Below, piece by piece: positions 8,689 through 17,314 of a stretch of 64,000 bases of DNA (its first letter is position 1; every line of letters begins with the position of its first letter). A model generated the notes under the pieces. It ran no database searches and was not told the origin of the DNA. It saw only the letters and a program-made list of their open reading frames with translations. This DNA is from Brachyspira innocens ATCC 29796. GTDB taxonomy: Bacteria; Spirochaetota; Brachyspiria; Brachyspirales; Brachyspiraceae. Made by a program: the position numbers and the translations under genes. The stretch lies in the NCBI RefSeq assembly GCF_000384655.1, contig NZ_ARQI01000125.1:1-64000 (forward strand), given 5' to 3'.

Positions 8689-10842
8689 ATGTCTGATACA
8701 ACAACAGAAGCAAAAGTAAAAAAAACAGCAAGCAGAAAATCTAAGGATAAAAAAGAATCTAAAAAGAAAAAACTTGTTATCGTAGAGTCTCCTGCAAAAG
8801 CTAAAACTATTAACAGATATTTAGGCTCTGATTATCTTGTAATGTCATCAATGGGGCATTTAATAGATTTGCCTAGAAGCAGACTGGCTATAGATGTTGA
8901 TCATGGCTTTGAACCAGAATATATTACAATAAGAGGAAGAGCCAAAATATTAAATGATTTAAAAAAAGAAGCTAAAAAGGCAGAAGAAGTTTTACTAGCA
9001 GCCGATGATGATAGAGAGGGAGAGAGTATTGCTTGGCATATAGGAAATAAAATCAGAGGTGTTAATTCTGCTGTACCTATAAAAAGAATAGTTTTTCATG
9101 AGATAACTAAAGATGCATTAAAAGAGGCTATTGATCAGCCTAGAGACATAGATATTTCAAAGGTAAATGCCCAAAAGGCGAGAAGAGTATTAGACAGACT
9201 TATTGGTTATAATCTTAGTCCTTTGCTTTGGGAGAAGATAAAAAGAGGACTCTCAGCAGGACGTGTACAGAATGTTGCTTTACTTATCATATGCAACAGA
9301 GAAGATGAGATTGAAACTTTTGTACCTGTAGAATATTGGACATTCGGAGTATTTTTAAAGCATAAAAATAAAGAGTTTTTAGCGGATCTTCAGAAATATA
9401 AAGGTGAGAAACCAGATTTAAAAACAAAACAAGATGTTGAAGATATAATGGAGCATCTTAAAGATAAAACATATACTGTTTCAAGCATAGAGGTAAAAGA
9501 CAGACTAAGAAACCCAACAGCACCATATACTACAAGTAAACTTCAGCAGGCGGCAAGCAGTGCATTAGGATACAGTGCTTCAAAGACTATGCAGGTAGCT
9601 CAGTCACTTTATGAAGGGGTGGATATTGCAGGAGAGGCAACAGGTTTGATAACTTATATGCGTACTGACAGTGTAAGAATATCTCCAGTGGCACAGGAAC
9701 AGGCAAGAGAGTTTATAGGTAAAGAGTATGGAAGTAATTATTTGCCTGCAGAAGCTCCTACATATTCTGTGAAAAAGAATGCCCAAGACGCACACGAGGC
9801 TATAAGACCTACTAATGTATTTTTAACTCCAGACAGCATTAAAGAATATTTAAAAACAGATCAATATAAACTATATAAACTTATATGGGAGAGATTTGTA
9901 TCTTCTCAAATGCTTCCAGCCAAAATGAAAAATACAAGAGCAATCATAACAGCAGGCGACTGTGAGTTTTCATTATCTTCATCAAAAATAGAGTTTGACG
10001 GATTTATGAAAGTTCTTACTATAGATAAAGAAGATAAAGAAAAAGCTTCCAAAATGCCTAATTTGTCAAAAGACGATGTATGCGATTTTGTTGAAAATAA
10101 TCCGCAGCAGCATTTTACAACTCCTCCTCCTAGATATACAGATGCTTCACTCGTTAAAATACTAGAAGAGTCTGGAATAGGAAGACCTTCTACTTATGCT
10201 CCTACTATTAAAACTATCATATCAAGGCACTATGTACAAAGAAAAGGTAAGCAGTTAGTACCTACAGAATTAGGTAAATTAGTTAATGAACTTATAAGTG
10301 AAAACTTCCCAGAACTTGTAAATATTAACTTTACAGCTGACATGGAAAGTAAACTTGATAAAATAGAAGACGATAATATAGAATGGAATAATATATTAAA
10401 AGAATTCTATCCTCATTTTTTGGATACATTGAAAACAGCTACTGAAAATATTAACAATATGAAAGACTTTTTCAATGAAGAAACAGATTTTGTATGTGAA
10501 AAATGCGGTAAGAAGATGATTAAGCGTTTGGGAAGATACGGATATTTTATAGCCTGTTCCGGATTTCCTGAATGCAAAAACACTAAAGGTATATCATTCG
10601 GTGTTTGTCCTAAATGCGGAGGCGATATAACTTTAAAACGTTCAAAAAGAGGAAGGGAATTCTATGGCTGTTCCAATTATCCTAAATGCGATTTTGTAAG
10701 CTGGGATAAACCTCTTCAAGAGCCTTGTCCTAAATGCGGAGGACTTATGGTTGAGAAGAATATTAAAAACAAAGGATTGTTTAAAGTTTGTATCAAGGAA
10801 GATTGTGGTTATTCAGAGGAGATAAAAGAAGACGAAGAATAA
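8689..10842 (+). CDS. topA: DNA topoisomerase I
   Basis: A type IA topoisomerase of 717 residues that relaxes negative supercoils through a 5'-phosphotyrosine intermediate. A Lys-rich tail (about 1-27) precedes the Toprim domain (LVIVESPAKAKTINRYL, then DDDREGESIAWH). The catalytic tyrosine is in LITYMRTDSVRIS. Three C-terminal four-cysteine zinc fingers follow, with pairs CEKCG...C, CPKCGGD...C and CPKCGGL...C; the last is degenerate (CIKEDCG). A strong ribosome site (AAAGGAG) precedes the ATG. It is downstream of dprA with a 47-base gap, and the amidase reading frame overlaps its 3' end. Confidence 0.96.
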   Translation: MSDTTTEAKVKKTASRKSKDKKESKKKKLVIVESPAKAKTINRYLGSDYLVMSSMGHLIDLPRSRLAIDVDHGFEPEYITIRGRAKILNDLKKEAKKAEEVLLAADDDREGESIAWHIGNKIRGVNSAVPIKRIVFHEITKDALKEAIDQPRDIDISKVNAQKARRVLDRLIGYNLSPLLWEKIKRGLSAGRVQNVALLIICNREDEIETFVPVEYWTFGVFLKHKNKEFLADLQKYKGEKPDLKTKQDVEDIMEHLKDKTYTVSSIEVKDRLRNPTAPYTTSKLQQAASSALGYSASKTMQVAQSLYEGVDIAGEATGLITYMRTDSVRISPVAQEQAREFIGKEYGSNYLPAEAPTYSVKKNAQDAHEAIRPTNVFLTPDSIKEYLKTDQYKLYKLIWERFVSSQMLPAKMKNTRAIITAGDCEFSLSSSKIEFDGFMKVLTIDKEDKEKASKMPNLSKDDVCDFVENNPQQHFTTPPPRYTDASLVKILEESGIGRPSTYAPTIKTIISRHYVQRKGKQLVPTELGKLVNELISENFPELVNINFTADMESKLDKIEDDNIEWNNILKEFYPHFLDTLKTATENINNMKDFFNEETDFVCEKCGKKMIKRLGRYGYFIACSGFPECKNTKGISFGVCPKCGGDITLKRSKRGREFYGCSNYPKCDFVSWDKPLQEPCPKCGGLMVEKNIKNKGLFKVCIKEDCGYSEEIKEDEE

Positions 10843-11732
10843 CATTAATTTTTATTTTGGTATTAATTCTATTTAATACATGTTTTTTATACAGTCAGAA
10901 TAATGATAAAATAAAACTAAACAATTTAAATATAAAAGTAGAAGATTTAAAAAATGCTTTTAATCCTGCTGTAAATAAATTTAATGAAAAAACTATATCT
11001 ACTATCATAATAGATCCAGGTCATGGAGGAAAAGACCCAGGTGCTATTGGAGTAAATAAACTGTTTGAAAAAGATGTAGTTTTGTCTTTTTCGCTTGAAT
11101 TAAAAAAAGAGTTAGAAGAATTACTTCCAGATGTAAAAATAGTTTTAACGCGTACTAATGATATATATCCTACACTTGAAGAGCGTTTTAAGATAGCAAA
11201 TGAGGCTGCTAAAATAAATACTGATAAATCTAAAAATGCATTATTTGTAAGTGTGCATGCCAATGCATCGTTCAGTACCAGTGCAAGAGGTTTTGAGGCC
11301 TATTTTGTAAGTGCTCAGGAATCAAGCGAATATGCTAGAGCAGTATCTATGTTTGAAAATAATGCTTTGGTCAAGTTTGATAATATAGATACTTCAAGAT
11401 ATGAAAATGATTCTTCGCAGATAACACATAATTATATGCTTATAGAACAGTATCAAAAAGAAAGCCGATTATTAGCCGAATCTATAACAGATGAAGTGCT
11501 TAAAGTATCTGGGGTGGCAAGAAGAACAAAACCTGTGCAGAACGCTTTATTTTATGTATTAAAAGGTGCTATTATGCCTTCTACTTTAATAGAGTTGGGC
11601 TTTATTACTAACCCAGAAGACGCCAAACTTATGAATACAAAAGAGACAAGGCTAAAAATGGTAAAAGCAACGGCTGATGGTATAAAAAAATATATAGAAC
11701 TCTTTGAAAAGACTAAAGGTTTTACAAAATAA
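10788..11732 (+). CDS. N-acetylmuramoyl-L-alanine amidase (Amidase_3)
   Basis: A zinc-dependent amidase of the AmiC/CwlD type that cleaves the lactyl-peptide bond in peptidoglycan. An Arg-rich n-region (RGDKRRRR) and a hydrophobic signal core lead into the catalytic domain. Motifs seen are IIIDPGHGGKDPGAIG (first zinc His), a Glu in LFEKDVVLSF, SVHANASF (second His) and LIELGFITN (catalytic Glu). The start is uncertain: no ATG lies before the signal core. TTG at 10788 (after AAAGGATTG) or TTG at 10803 (close to AAGGA) are candidates, and both overlap the end of topA. Translation is therefore probably coupled to topA. Confidence 0.88.
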   Translation: MYQGRLWLFRGDKRRRRITLIFILVLILFNTCFLYSQNNDKIKLNNLNIKVEDLKNAFNPAVNKFNEKTISTIIIDPGHGGKDPGAIGVNKLFEKDVVLSFSLELKKELEELLPDVKIVLTRTNDIYPTLEERFKIANEAAKINTDKSKNALFVSVHANASFSTSARGFEAYFVSAQESSEYARAVSMFENNALVKFDNIDTSRYENDSSQITHNYMLIEQYQKESRLLAESITDEVLKVSGVARRTKPVQNALFYVLKGAIMPSTLIELGFITNPEDAKLMNTKETRLKMVKATADGIKKYIELFEKTKGFTK

Positions 11733-11743
11733 TTTAAGGCTGC

Positions 11744-11783
11744 CCTAGATAATGAAAATTTTAATAATTTTAAATTATCTAGG
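11744..11783. terminator. Bidirectional hairpin between convergent genes
   Basis: A perfect 10-bp stem (CCTAGATAAT at 11744-11753, ATTATCTAGG at 11774-11783) lies between the amidase gene and the convergent oppA-like gene. The T-run is weak on both sides, but the position fits a shared terminator. Confidence 0.7.
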
Positions 11784-11828
11784 ACATTTCCAAATAAATA
11801 TTTATTAGTTTCAAAATAGATATAATAA

Positions 11829-13433
11829 TTATTTCTCTAAATATGAATATGAGAATTTATATTGAGCAAATGGAATATAAAATACATCTTTTAGTCTTGG
11901 ACTTTTTAATACAGCAGGTTCAAAGTATGCTATAGGTATTATAACGGCCTCATCTTCTATAAGAATTTTTTCTGCTTTATGAAGTTCTCGCATTCTGATA
12001 TTTTGATCTATTGTTTTTGAAGCAGTTATTATTGCATTATCAAATTCTTTATTTGTAAATAGAGAGTGATTTTTATATGAATAACTTACAAACATGCCTA
12101 AAAAAGTTGTAGGATCATTATAGCTTCCAGTCCAGCTTGCTGATGCCATAGTGTAATTTCTTTCTGTTCTAAATGAATGTATAAAAGGCGCAAATTCCAT
12201 TTGAGTAAGTTTTACATCTATTCCAAGATTAACTTTCCACATATTCTGCACAGCCTCAAACATAGGTATATCATTGCTAAATGTAAGAGCAAATTCTAAT
12301 ACTGGAAATCCTTCTCCATTAGGATATCCAGCCTCAGCCATTAATCTTTTAGCTTCTTCAACATTTTTTTGATAATCTGCTTTATTTGTGCTTATATATT
12401 CTCCCGCATTATCTCTAAAATATCCTTGAACATCGGTAACCCCCCAAGGTACTAATGCACCAGCAGGTCTTCCAGATTTTAATACATTATCTACTATATA
12501 GTTTCTGTCTATAGCAAGCGATAATGCACGTCTTACTCTTTTATCTTTTAGAACGGCATTTGTAGTGTTTAAGGCATAATACTGCGTTCCTATTCTTGTA
12601 GCAGTGTCAATTAAACCTTCTGCTCTTAATGTATCTATATCCTGATATGGAAACTGATCAGAGAAATGCAAAGAGCCTTCTTTAATTCCAGCAACTGCCG
12701 AATTAGGATTATCCATAAGTACAAATTTTATTTCTTTAGCTACTATAGTATCGGCATTCCAATAATTTGTATTTTTTACAACAGTTATACTTTCATCAGT
12801 TTTTCTTTCTTTTAGGAAGAAAGCACCGTTTCCTATACATGTTTCAGGATTTCTTGTCCAATTATCAGGATCTTTTTCTACCATATCCTTTCTTACTGGA
12901 GAAAATACTGGAAGATTTACAAGTTCCAAAAAGTATGCAGTAGGGTATTCAAGTTTTACTTCCAAAGTATAATCATCTATTGCCTTTATTCCAAATTCAT
13001 CTACAGGCAAATATCCGCCATTAACATTTGAAAAATTTAGTATAGGCTCAAATAAATAACTAGGCTCGCTTGCAGTTTGAGGATCAACAACACGCTTCCA
13101 AGAATATTCAAAATCCTGAGCAGTTAATGGTTTTCCATCAGACCATTTGCCGTTAGTTCTTAAATGAAATATATATGTAAGTCCATTATCAGAAATATCC
13201 CAGCTTTCAGCAGCACCGGGCTGTATTTCTATGTCTTTATATTTTGTAGTTAAGCATTCAAATAGATGTGTTACATAAGTAGATCCCTGTAATGTTATAT
13301 TCAAAGCAGGGTCTATAGTTTTTGGCTCTGAACCTAGATTAACATATATTGTACCGTTGTTGTCTGATATGTTCTTTTTAGAGCATGATATAAAAAAAAC
13401 TAATATAATAATTATTAAGTAAAACTTTTTCAT
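11829..13433 (-). CDS. Oligopeptide ABC transporter substrate-binding lipoprotein
   Basis: A 534-residue SBP_bac_5/OppA-type protein. The signal peptide ends at a lipobox (VFFISC, Cys about 17). The family opening is seen in NLGSEPKTIDPALNITLQG, then GLTYIFHLR and WSDGKPLTAQDFEYSWKRV, and VRRALSLAIDRNYIV in the second lobe. It captures peptides in the periplasm for an OppBCDF permease, which is not in the window. A paralogue with the same layout is at 58401-60035. The gene is monocistronic, with its promoter in the 13434-13976 spacer. Confidence 0.9.
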   Translation of the reverse strand: MKKFYLIIIILVFFISCSKKNISDNNGTIYVNLGSEPKTIDPALNITLQGSTYVTHLFECLTTKYKDIEIQPGAAESWDISDNGLTYIFHLRTNGKWSDGKPLTAQDFEYSWKRVVDPQTASEPSYLFEPILNFSNVNGGYLPVDEFGIKAIDDYTLEVKLEYPTAYFLELVNLPVFSPVRKDMVEKDPDNWTRNPETCIGNGAFFLKERKTDESITVVKNTNYWNADTIVAKEIKFVLMDNPNSAVAGIKEGSLHFSDQFPYQDIDTLRAEGLIDTATRIGTQYYALNTTNAVLKDKRVRRALSLAIDRNYIVDNVLKSGRPAGALVPWGVTDVQGYFRDNAGEYISTNKADYQKNVEEAKRLMAEAGYPNGEGFPVLEFALTFSNDIPMFEAVQNMWKVNLGIDVKLTQMEFAPFIHSFRTERNYTMASASWTGSYNDPTTFLGMFVSYSYKNHSLFTNKEFDNAIITASKTIDQNIRMRELHKAEKILIEDEAVIIPIAYFEPAVLKSPRLKDVFYIPFAQYKFSYSYLEK

Positions 13434-13976
13434 CGTACCTAACCTTAGTATAGTTATTTGAAGAGAATTATATTTGATAATTAAGTATTGTCAACTATTA
13501 ATTATATTTTTTATATTATATATTTCTATTATAGTTATTAATAAATAATATTTACAGTAATTATAAAAATAATATAAGAAGAAAAATAAAAGAAAGAAGA
13601 TAAATAAAGGCTAAAGAAAAAGGTAAATATAATATCCTTAAATATTCAAGATTGAAACTTGAATTTTATAAATTATATCTATATATACCTAAACTATTTT
13701 ACCTAAACAGCTATAATTTGTCAAAAATTAATTTTTTTTATTTTAAATATTTCATGGCTTTAACTTTAAGAAGTACAGACTGCCGCTCTGCATGACATAG
13801 GCAAGAGAATGCGGGTAAAAAAACAATAAAAAATTGACAAACTTAAAAATTTTTAGTATAAAATATCAGCTCTTGAATTTTTATATTATTCATAATCGTT
13901 AATAATATCCTAAATTATATTTATAGTTTTCCGACAAATTAACATAATATCTAATAATTATTATAAGGGGAATGAA
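13434..13976. other. 543-base spacer between divergent genes, with repeat ends
   Basis: This region contains no credible gene. It holds the promoters of the oppA-like gene (minus) and the YbjQ pair (plus). In the middle lies a degenerate dispersed element, with family A-like left ends (ATACCTAAAC-type, twice, 13683-13723) and a right end TTGACAAACTTAAAAATTTT near 13835-13862. A small GC-richer core (CTGCCGCTCTGCATGACAT) sits between. Confidence 0.6.
13683..13862. repeat. Degenerate family A-like repeat
   Basis: The left end carries two tandem ACCTAAAC motifs followed by TATAATTTGTCAAAAATT. The right end carries TTGACAAACTTAAAAATTTT then AGTATA. The TTTGTCAA/TTGACAAA inner parts are inverted relative to each other. 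The same right end recurs at 34977-35005 and 35219-35245. Confidence 0.55.
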
Positions 13977-14303
13977 ATGAGTTCTGATATTAAAATGTTT
14001 TCAGTTAATTATTTGCCAAGCAATTATAATTATGAGCCATTAGGTTTAGTAAAAGGAAATGTGTCTTTGGCTAAGCATGTAGGTAAAGATTTGCTTGCAG
14101 GATTAAAAAACATAGTGGGCGGAGAGGTAGAAAGCTATACAGAAATGCTTAATGAGGCTAGAGAAATAGCAACAAAAAGAATGATAGAAGAAGCTAAAAA
14201 ATTAGGAGCTAATGCTGTCATAGGTATAAAATATTCATCATCATCTGTACTTCCGGGTACAGTAGAAGTTGTTGCTTACGGAACAGCTATTAATTTAAAA
14301 TAA
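13977..14303 (+). CDS. YbjQ/UPF0145 family protein, copy 1
   Basis: A 108-residue cytosolic protein of the YbjQ (UPF0145, 'heavy-metal-binding') family. Family features are the LGLVKGNV strand, the helix REIATKRMIEEAKKLGANAV and IGIKYSSSS. The fold assembles into small homo-oligomers; biochemical function is not established. It starts at ATG after AAGGGGAATGAA. It is about 82% identical by eye to the gene that follows 18 bases later, so the pair is a recent tandem duplication. A four-gene run with the LOG-family and exported-protein genes follows. Confidence 0.85.
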   Translation: MSSDIKMFSVNYLPSNYNYEPLGLVKGNVSLAKHVGKDLLAGLKNIVGGEVESYTEMLNEAREIATKRMIEEAKKLGANAVIGIKYSSSSVLPGTVEVVAYGTAINLK

Positions 14304-14321
14304 TAAAATAAGGATAATAAA

Positions 14322-14642
14322 ATGGATATAAAATTATTTACAGTTGATTATTTACCAAGCAGCTATAATTATGAGTTATTAGGTTTAGTAAAAGGAAATG
14401 TGGCACAGGCTAAACATATAGGTAAAGATTTGCTTGCAGGATTAAAAAACATAGTCGGCGGAGAAGTAGAAGGCTATACAGAGATGATTAATGAGGCTAG
14501 AGAAATAGCAACAAAAAGAATGATAGAAGAAGCTAAAAAATTAGGAGCTAATGCTATTATAGGAATAAATTATTCATCATCATCAGTAATGGAAGGAACT
14601 ACAGAAGTTATAGCTTATGGAACCGCTGTAATAATAAAATAA
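14322..14642 (+). CDS. YbjQ/UPF0145 family protein, copy 2
   Basis: A 106-residue paralogue of the preceding gene. About 19 of 106 aligned positions differ, mostly conservatively (Val/Ile, Ser/Ala). The central KDLLAGLKNIVGGEVE and EAKKLGANA segments are identical. The nucleotide sequence is also nearly unchanged there, which argues for recent duplication or gene conversion. It has its own AAGGATAATAAA before the ATG. The two proteins could form mixed oligomers; that is inference. Confidence 0.85.
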   Translation: MDIKLFTVDYLPSSYNYELLGLVKGNVAQAKHIGKDLLAGLKNIVGGEVEGYTEMINEAREIATKRMIEEAKKLGANAIIGINYSSSSVMEGTTEVIAYGTAVIIK

Positions 14643-14659
14643 AATATAGCGGAGAATAT

Positions 14660-15322
14660 ATGAGAAGAGAAACTTATGAACTTCAGAATTCTGATATGCC
14701 TAATGAATCTTGGCGTATATTTAGAATAATGGGAGAATTTGTAGAGGGTTTTGAAACTATGTCTTATTATAAGAATGCAGTTTCAATGTTTGGAAGTGCA
14801 AGAACTTCTGAAGATCATCCTCATTATAAATTAGCTTATGAAACCGCCAAATTATTGGGTGAAAATAAATATGATATAATAACAGGAGGAGGACCTGGTA
14901 TTATGGAGGCTGGAAATAGGGGAGCTTTTGATGCGGGTGCTGGTTCTATAGGATTATGCATAGAACTTCCTTTTGAGCAGAAAACTAATGCTTATGTAAA
15001 AGAAGAACTTAAATTCAGATATTTTTTTGCAAGAAAGGTTATGTTTTTAAAATATGCTAAAGCTGTTATAATATTTCCGGGCGGATTTGGTACTATGGAC
15101 GAATGGTTTGAGACTTTAACTTTGATACAGACTAAAGTTCTTCAAAGAATGCCTCTTATTGTTATGAATAAAAATTATTATTCTGACCTTATTGAATGGC
15201 TAAAGAAAGATATGGTTAAAGAAAGATATATAGATATTTCTGATTTGGATTTAATGCAGTATGCCGAAAAGGCAGAGGAAGTATTGTATATTATTAACAA
15301 CTTTTATAAAAATAATAAATAA
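14660..15322 (+). CDS. LOG family protein (nucleoside monophosphate phosphoribohydrolase type)
   Basis: A 220-residue protein with the Rossmann-like LOG/'lysine decarboxylase' fold. The hallmark motif PGGFGTMDEWFE and the upstream GGGPGIMEAGNRGA are intact. Members hydrolyse nucleoside 5'-monophosphates to base and ribose 5-phosphate (cytokinin-activating enzymes are the characterised examples), and many bacterial members are mis-annotated as lysine decarboxylases. The N-terminal 40 residues form an extra helix region, as in the longer LOG subgroup. A GCGGAGAATAT ribosome site precedes the ATG. It lies 17 bases after the YbjQ pair. Confidence 0.88.
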   Translation: MRRETYELQNSDMPNESWRIFRIMGEFVEGFETMSYYKNAVSMFGSARTSEDHPHYKLAYETAKLLGENKYDIITGGGPGIMEAGNRGAFDAGAGSIGLCIELPFEQKTNAYVKEELKFRYFFARKVMFLKYAKAVIIFPGGFGTMDEWFETLTLIQTKVLQRMPLIVMNKNYYSDLIEWLKKDMVKERYIDISDLDLMQYAEKAEEVLYIINNFYKNNK

Positions 15323-15324
15323 AA

Positions 15325-15912
15325 ATGAAATATATAATAGTAATTTTATTAATAAGTGCTAATATCATGTTTGCTCAACTGCCTGAACTTTTTGACCTTA
15401 ATGGTTATAAAGATTTAAAATTTGGTATGAGTATTGATGAGGCTAATAATAAAATTACTAATTATAATTTAAATGTATATGCTGATTTTTTAGAATCATT
15501 TGAACTTAAAAATAATAGGATTATTAATATATACAAAAATGATACTGAAAAATTAGCGTATTATTTATATTTCTATAATAATGAACTTTACAGAATAGAA
15601 ATATGCAATCATATAGGTGATATTTATAATAATCCTTCATTTTATAATCCTGCCTCTTTAGCTGAAATCGATGATATAAAAGAGAAACTCAAGTTTAAAT
15701 ATGGTGAAATAACAAAAACAGATGTAAAATATTATTCATTCAATAAAAAACCTTTTGAAGAATATACTATATGGTGGTCATCAGATTTAGCTAGTGTGTC
15801 TTTGTATGTAAAACCTGACTTGGATAGTTTGGATAGAGTCATTAAACTTTATTCTTACAGAATATCTTTTTATGATGAAATAAGATTAAAAGAAATATAT
15901 TCATCAAATTAA
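15325..15912 (+). CDS. Exported protein of unknown function
   Basis: A 195-residue protein with a short signal peptide (MKYIIVILLISANIMFAQ, cleavage likely after Ala17). No lipobox cysteine is present. The mature part begins with LNGYKDLKFGMSIDEA, a pattern typical of small periplasmic proteins that follow a beta-alpha start. It then alternates Tyr- and Phe-rich strands. I recognise no family. The ATG is two bases after the stop of the LOG gene and there is no strong ribosome site, so translation is probably coupled. A family A repeat end lies just downstream at 15923. Confidence 0.6.
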   Translation: MKYIIVILLISANIMFAQLPELFDLNGYKDLKFGMSIDEANNKITNYNLNVYADFLESFELKNNRIINIYKNDTEKLAYYLYFYNNELYRIEICNHIGDIYNNPSFYNPASLAEIDDIKEKLKFKYGEITKTDVKYYSFNKKPFEEYTIWWSSDLASVSLYVKPDLDSLDRVIKLYSYRISFYDEIRLKEIYSSN

Positions 15913-15922
15913 ATTTTTTATC

Positions 15923-15948
15923 ATATACCTAAACAAATACAGTTTGTC
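15923..15948. repeat. Solo family A repeat end
   Basis: ATATACCTAAACAAATA followed by CAGTTTGTC matches the left terminal repeat of the complete element at 47281. TTTTTGACA lies shortly after it in inverted orientation, so this may be a collapsed, core-less element between convergent genes. Confidence 0.6.
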
Positions 15949-15981
15949 TCAACAAATTTATTTTTGACATATTATAATTGT

Positions 15982-17154
15982 CTATAATTGACTATAAAAT
16001 AAAGGCATTATAAAACATATTATAAAAGCTATAATTCCATAAACATATACATAATAGCTTCTATTGTTTGTTAATATAATATCTTTTATATTTTTTATAC
16101 TGCCTAATTTTTTTAATGATTTTATATTATCAATAATTATCAAAATAAAATGAACAAGAATTATCATATTTGTAAAAATTAAAGTTAATTTATTTGGGCT
16201 TATTCCATATTCTTTTATTCTGTATATAAGAGAACTAAAAATTATTATATTAAAAATAAATGCCGTTATAGGAAATATAATATAAACTACCTTTGTGAAT
16301 ATACTTGCTTTATAATCAATACGTACAAAAAATAAATTAACTGCTCCTATAGTAATAGCAACATTATAAAGTATAAAATTTATTCTGATGTCATAAGGAT
16401 TATTATAAGGCATATACATAGTAAATAAATATTTAACTATATTATACAAACTTATATACATCATTATTCTTGAAAAGTATATTGAGATATTTTTATCCTT
16501 CATATCCTTTTTATATACACTATAAATTATAAAAGGAGTAAATGCAAATATATAAAAAATAAATAATACAAATGTATTTATGATTAAAGATGTATCAGAA
16601 AAAGTATTGATAAAAAAATTTTTAAGTAAATTTATAATAAATACAAAAACTATCATAAATATAACAGATGAAAATATAGAATAAAAGACAGAATATATAA
16701 TCATATTGAAAGAAAAAGTAAAGACTTCAGAAATATTTTTATAGTTTTTATATTCATTAAATGATAAAGCAGTCATTATAAAAAATATAATATCTAAAAA
16801 TAGATTTTTATTTAAAATAGTATGAACGAAAAAAATAAAATTATTATCAGCGGACATTATATCTTTAAATGTAAATTCCGAGGAAGGTATAAGAACACTA
16901 AGAATGCCTATAATCAAAAATATAAAAAAAGTTATAAATGTATTTTTCTTATTATTTAAATTAAACAGTAAATTAAAACAGAACAAATAAAAAATCTTAA
17001 AAGCAAAAAAATATGATGTTATTTGAGTTATTTTATAATTATCAATAGAAATGCCTTTAACAAATAATAAATACATTGTAAAAGGCATAACAAAAATTAA
17101 TGCTAATATTATAATATTTTTTTGTGATTGTATTTTTAATTTTAAATTATTCAT
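15982..17154 (-). CDS. Polytopic membrane protein, possibly DUF4153
   Basis: A 390-residue, very hydrophobic Phe/Ile-rich protein with about 11-12 predicted membrane segments and short loops. Near the C terminus is a RIKEYGISPNKLTLIFTN segment. It resembles the conserved 'R-x-YG-I-T/S-PN-R/K' loop of DUF4153 membrane proteins, and that is the only family clue I see. Function unknown. It lies convergent to the exported-protein gene and downstream of pckG, from which a terminator separates it, so it is probably transcribed alone. Confidence 0.55.
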   Translation of the reverse strand: MNNLKLKIQSQKNIIILALIFVMPFTMYLLFVKGISIDNYKITQITSYFFAFKIFYLFCFNLLFNLNNKKNTFITFFIFLIIGILSVLIPSSEFTFKDIMSADNNFIFFVHTILNKNLFLDIIFFIMTALSFNEYKNYKNISEVFTFSFNMIIYSVFYSIFSSVIFMIVFVFIINLLKNFFINTFSDTSLIINTFVLFIFYIFAFTPFIIYSVYKKDMKDKNISIYFSRIMMYISLYNIVKYLFTMYMPYNNPYDIRINFILYNVAITIGAVNLFFVRIDYKASIFTKVVYIIFPITAFIFNIIIFSSLIYRIKEYGISPNKLTLIFTNMIILVHFILIIIDNIKSLKKLGSIKNIKDIILTNNRSYYVYVYGIIAFIICFIMPLFYSQL

Positions 17155-17252
17155 AATTACAAACTATAATATAAAATTCATAAAGATAGATTATATTTAT
17201 TTTTAGAGTTTTTTCAACTTTTTAATCAAGTATAAAAATAGTGATAAAAAAA

Positions 17253-17282
17253 CCGACAGCTTAATATTAATTAAACTGTCGG
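17253..17282 (-). terminator. pckG terminator
   Basis: CCGACAG (17253-17259) pairs with CTGTCGG (17276-17282), with a TTAA/TTAA inner stem. On the minus strand it is followed by a long T-run. It is placed 33 bases after the pckG stop. Confidence 0.85.
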
Positions 17283-17314
17283 ATTATATTTTTTAGAAAA
17301 ACTATTAACTAAAA

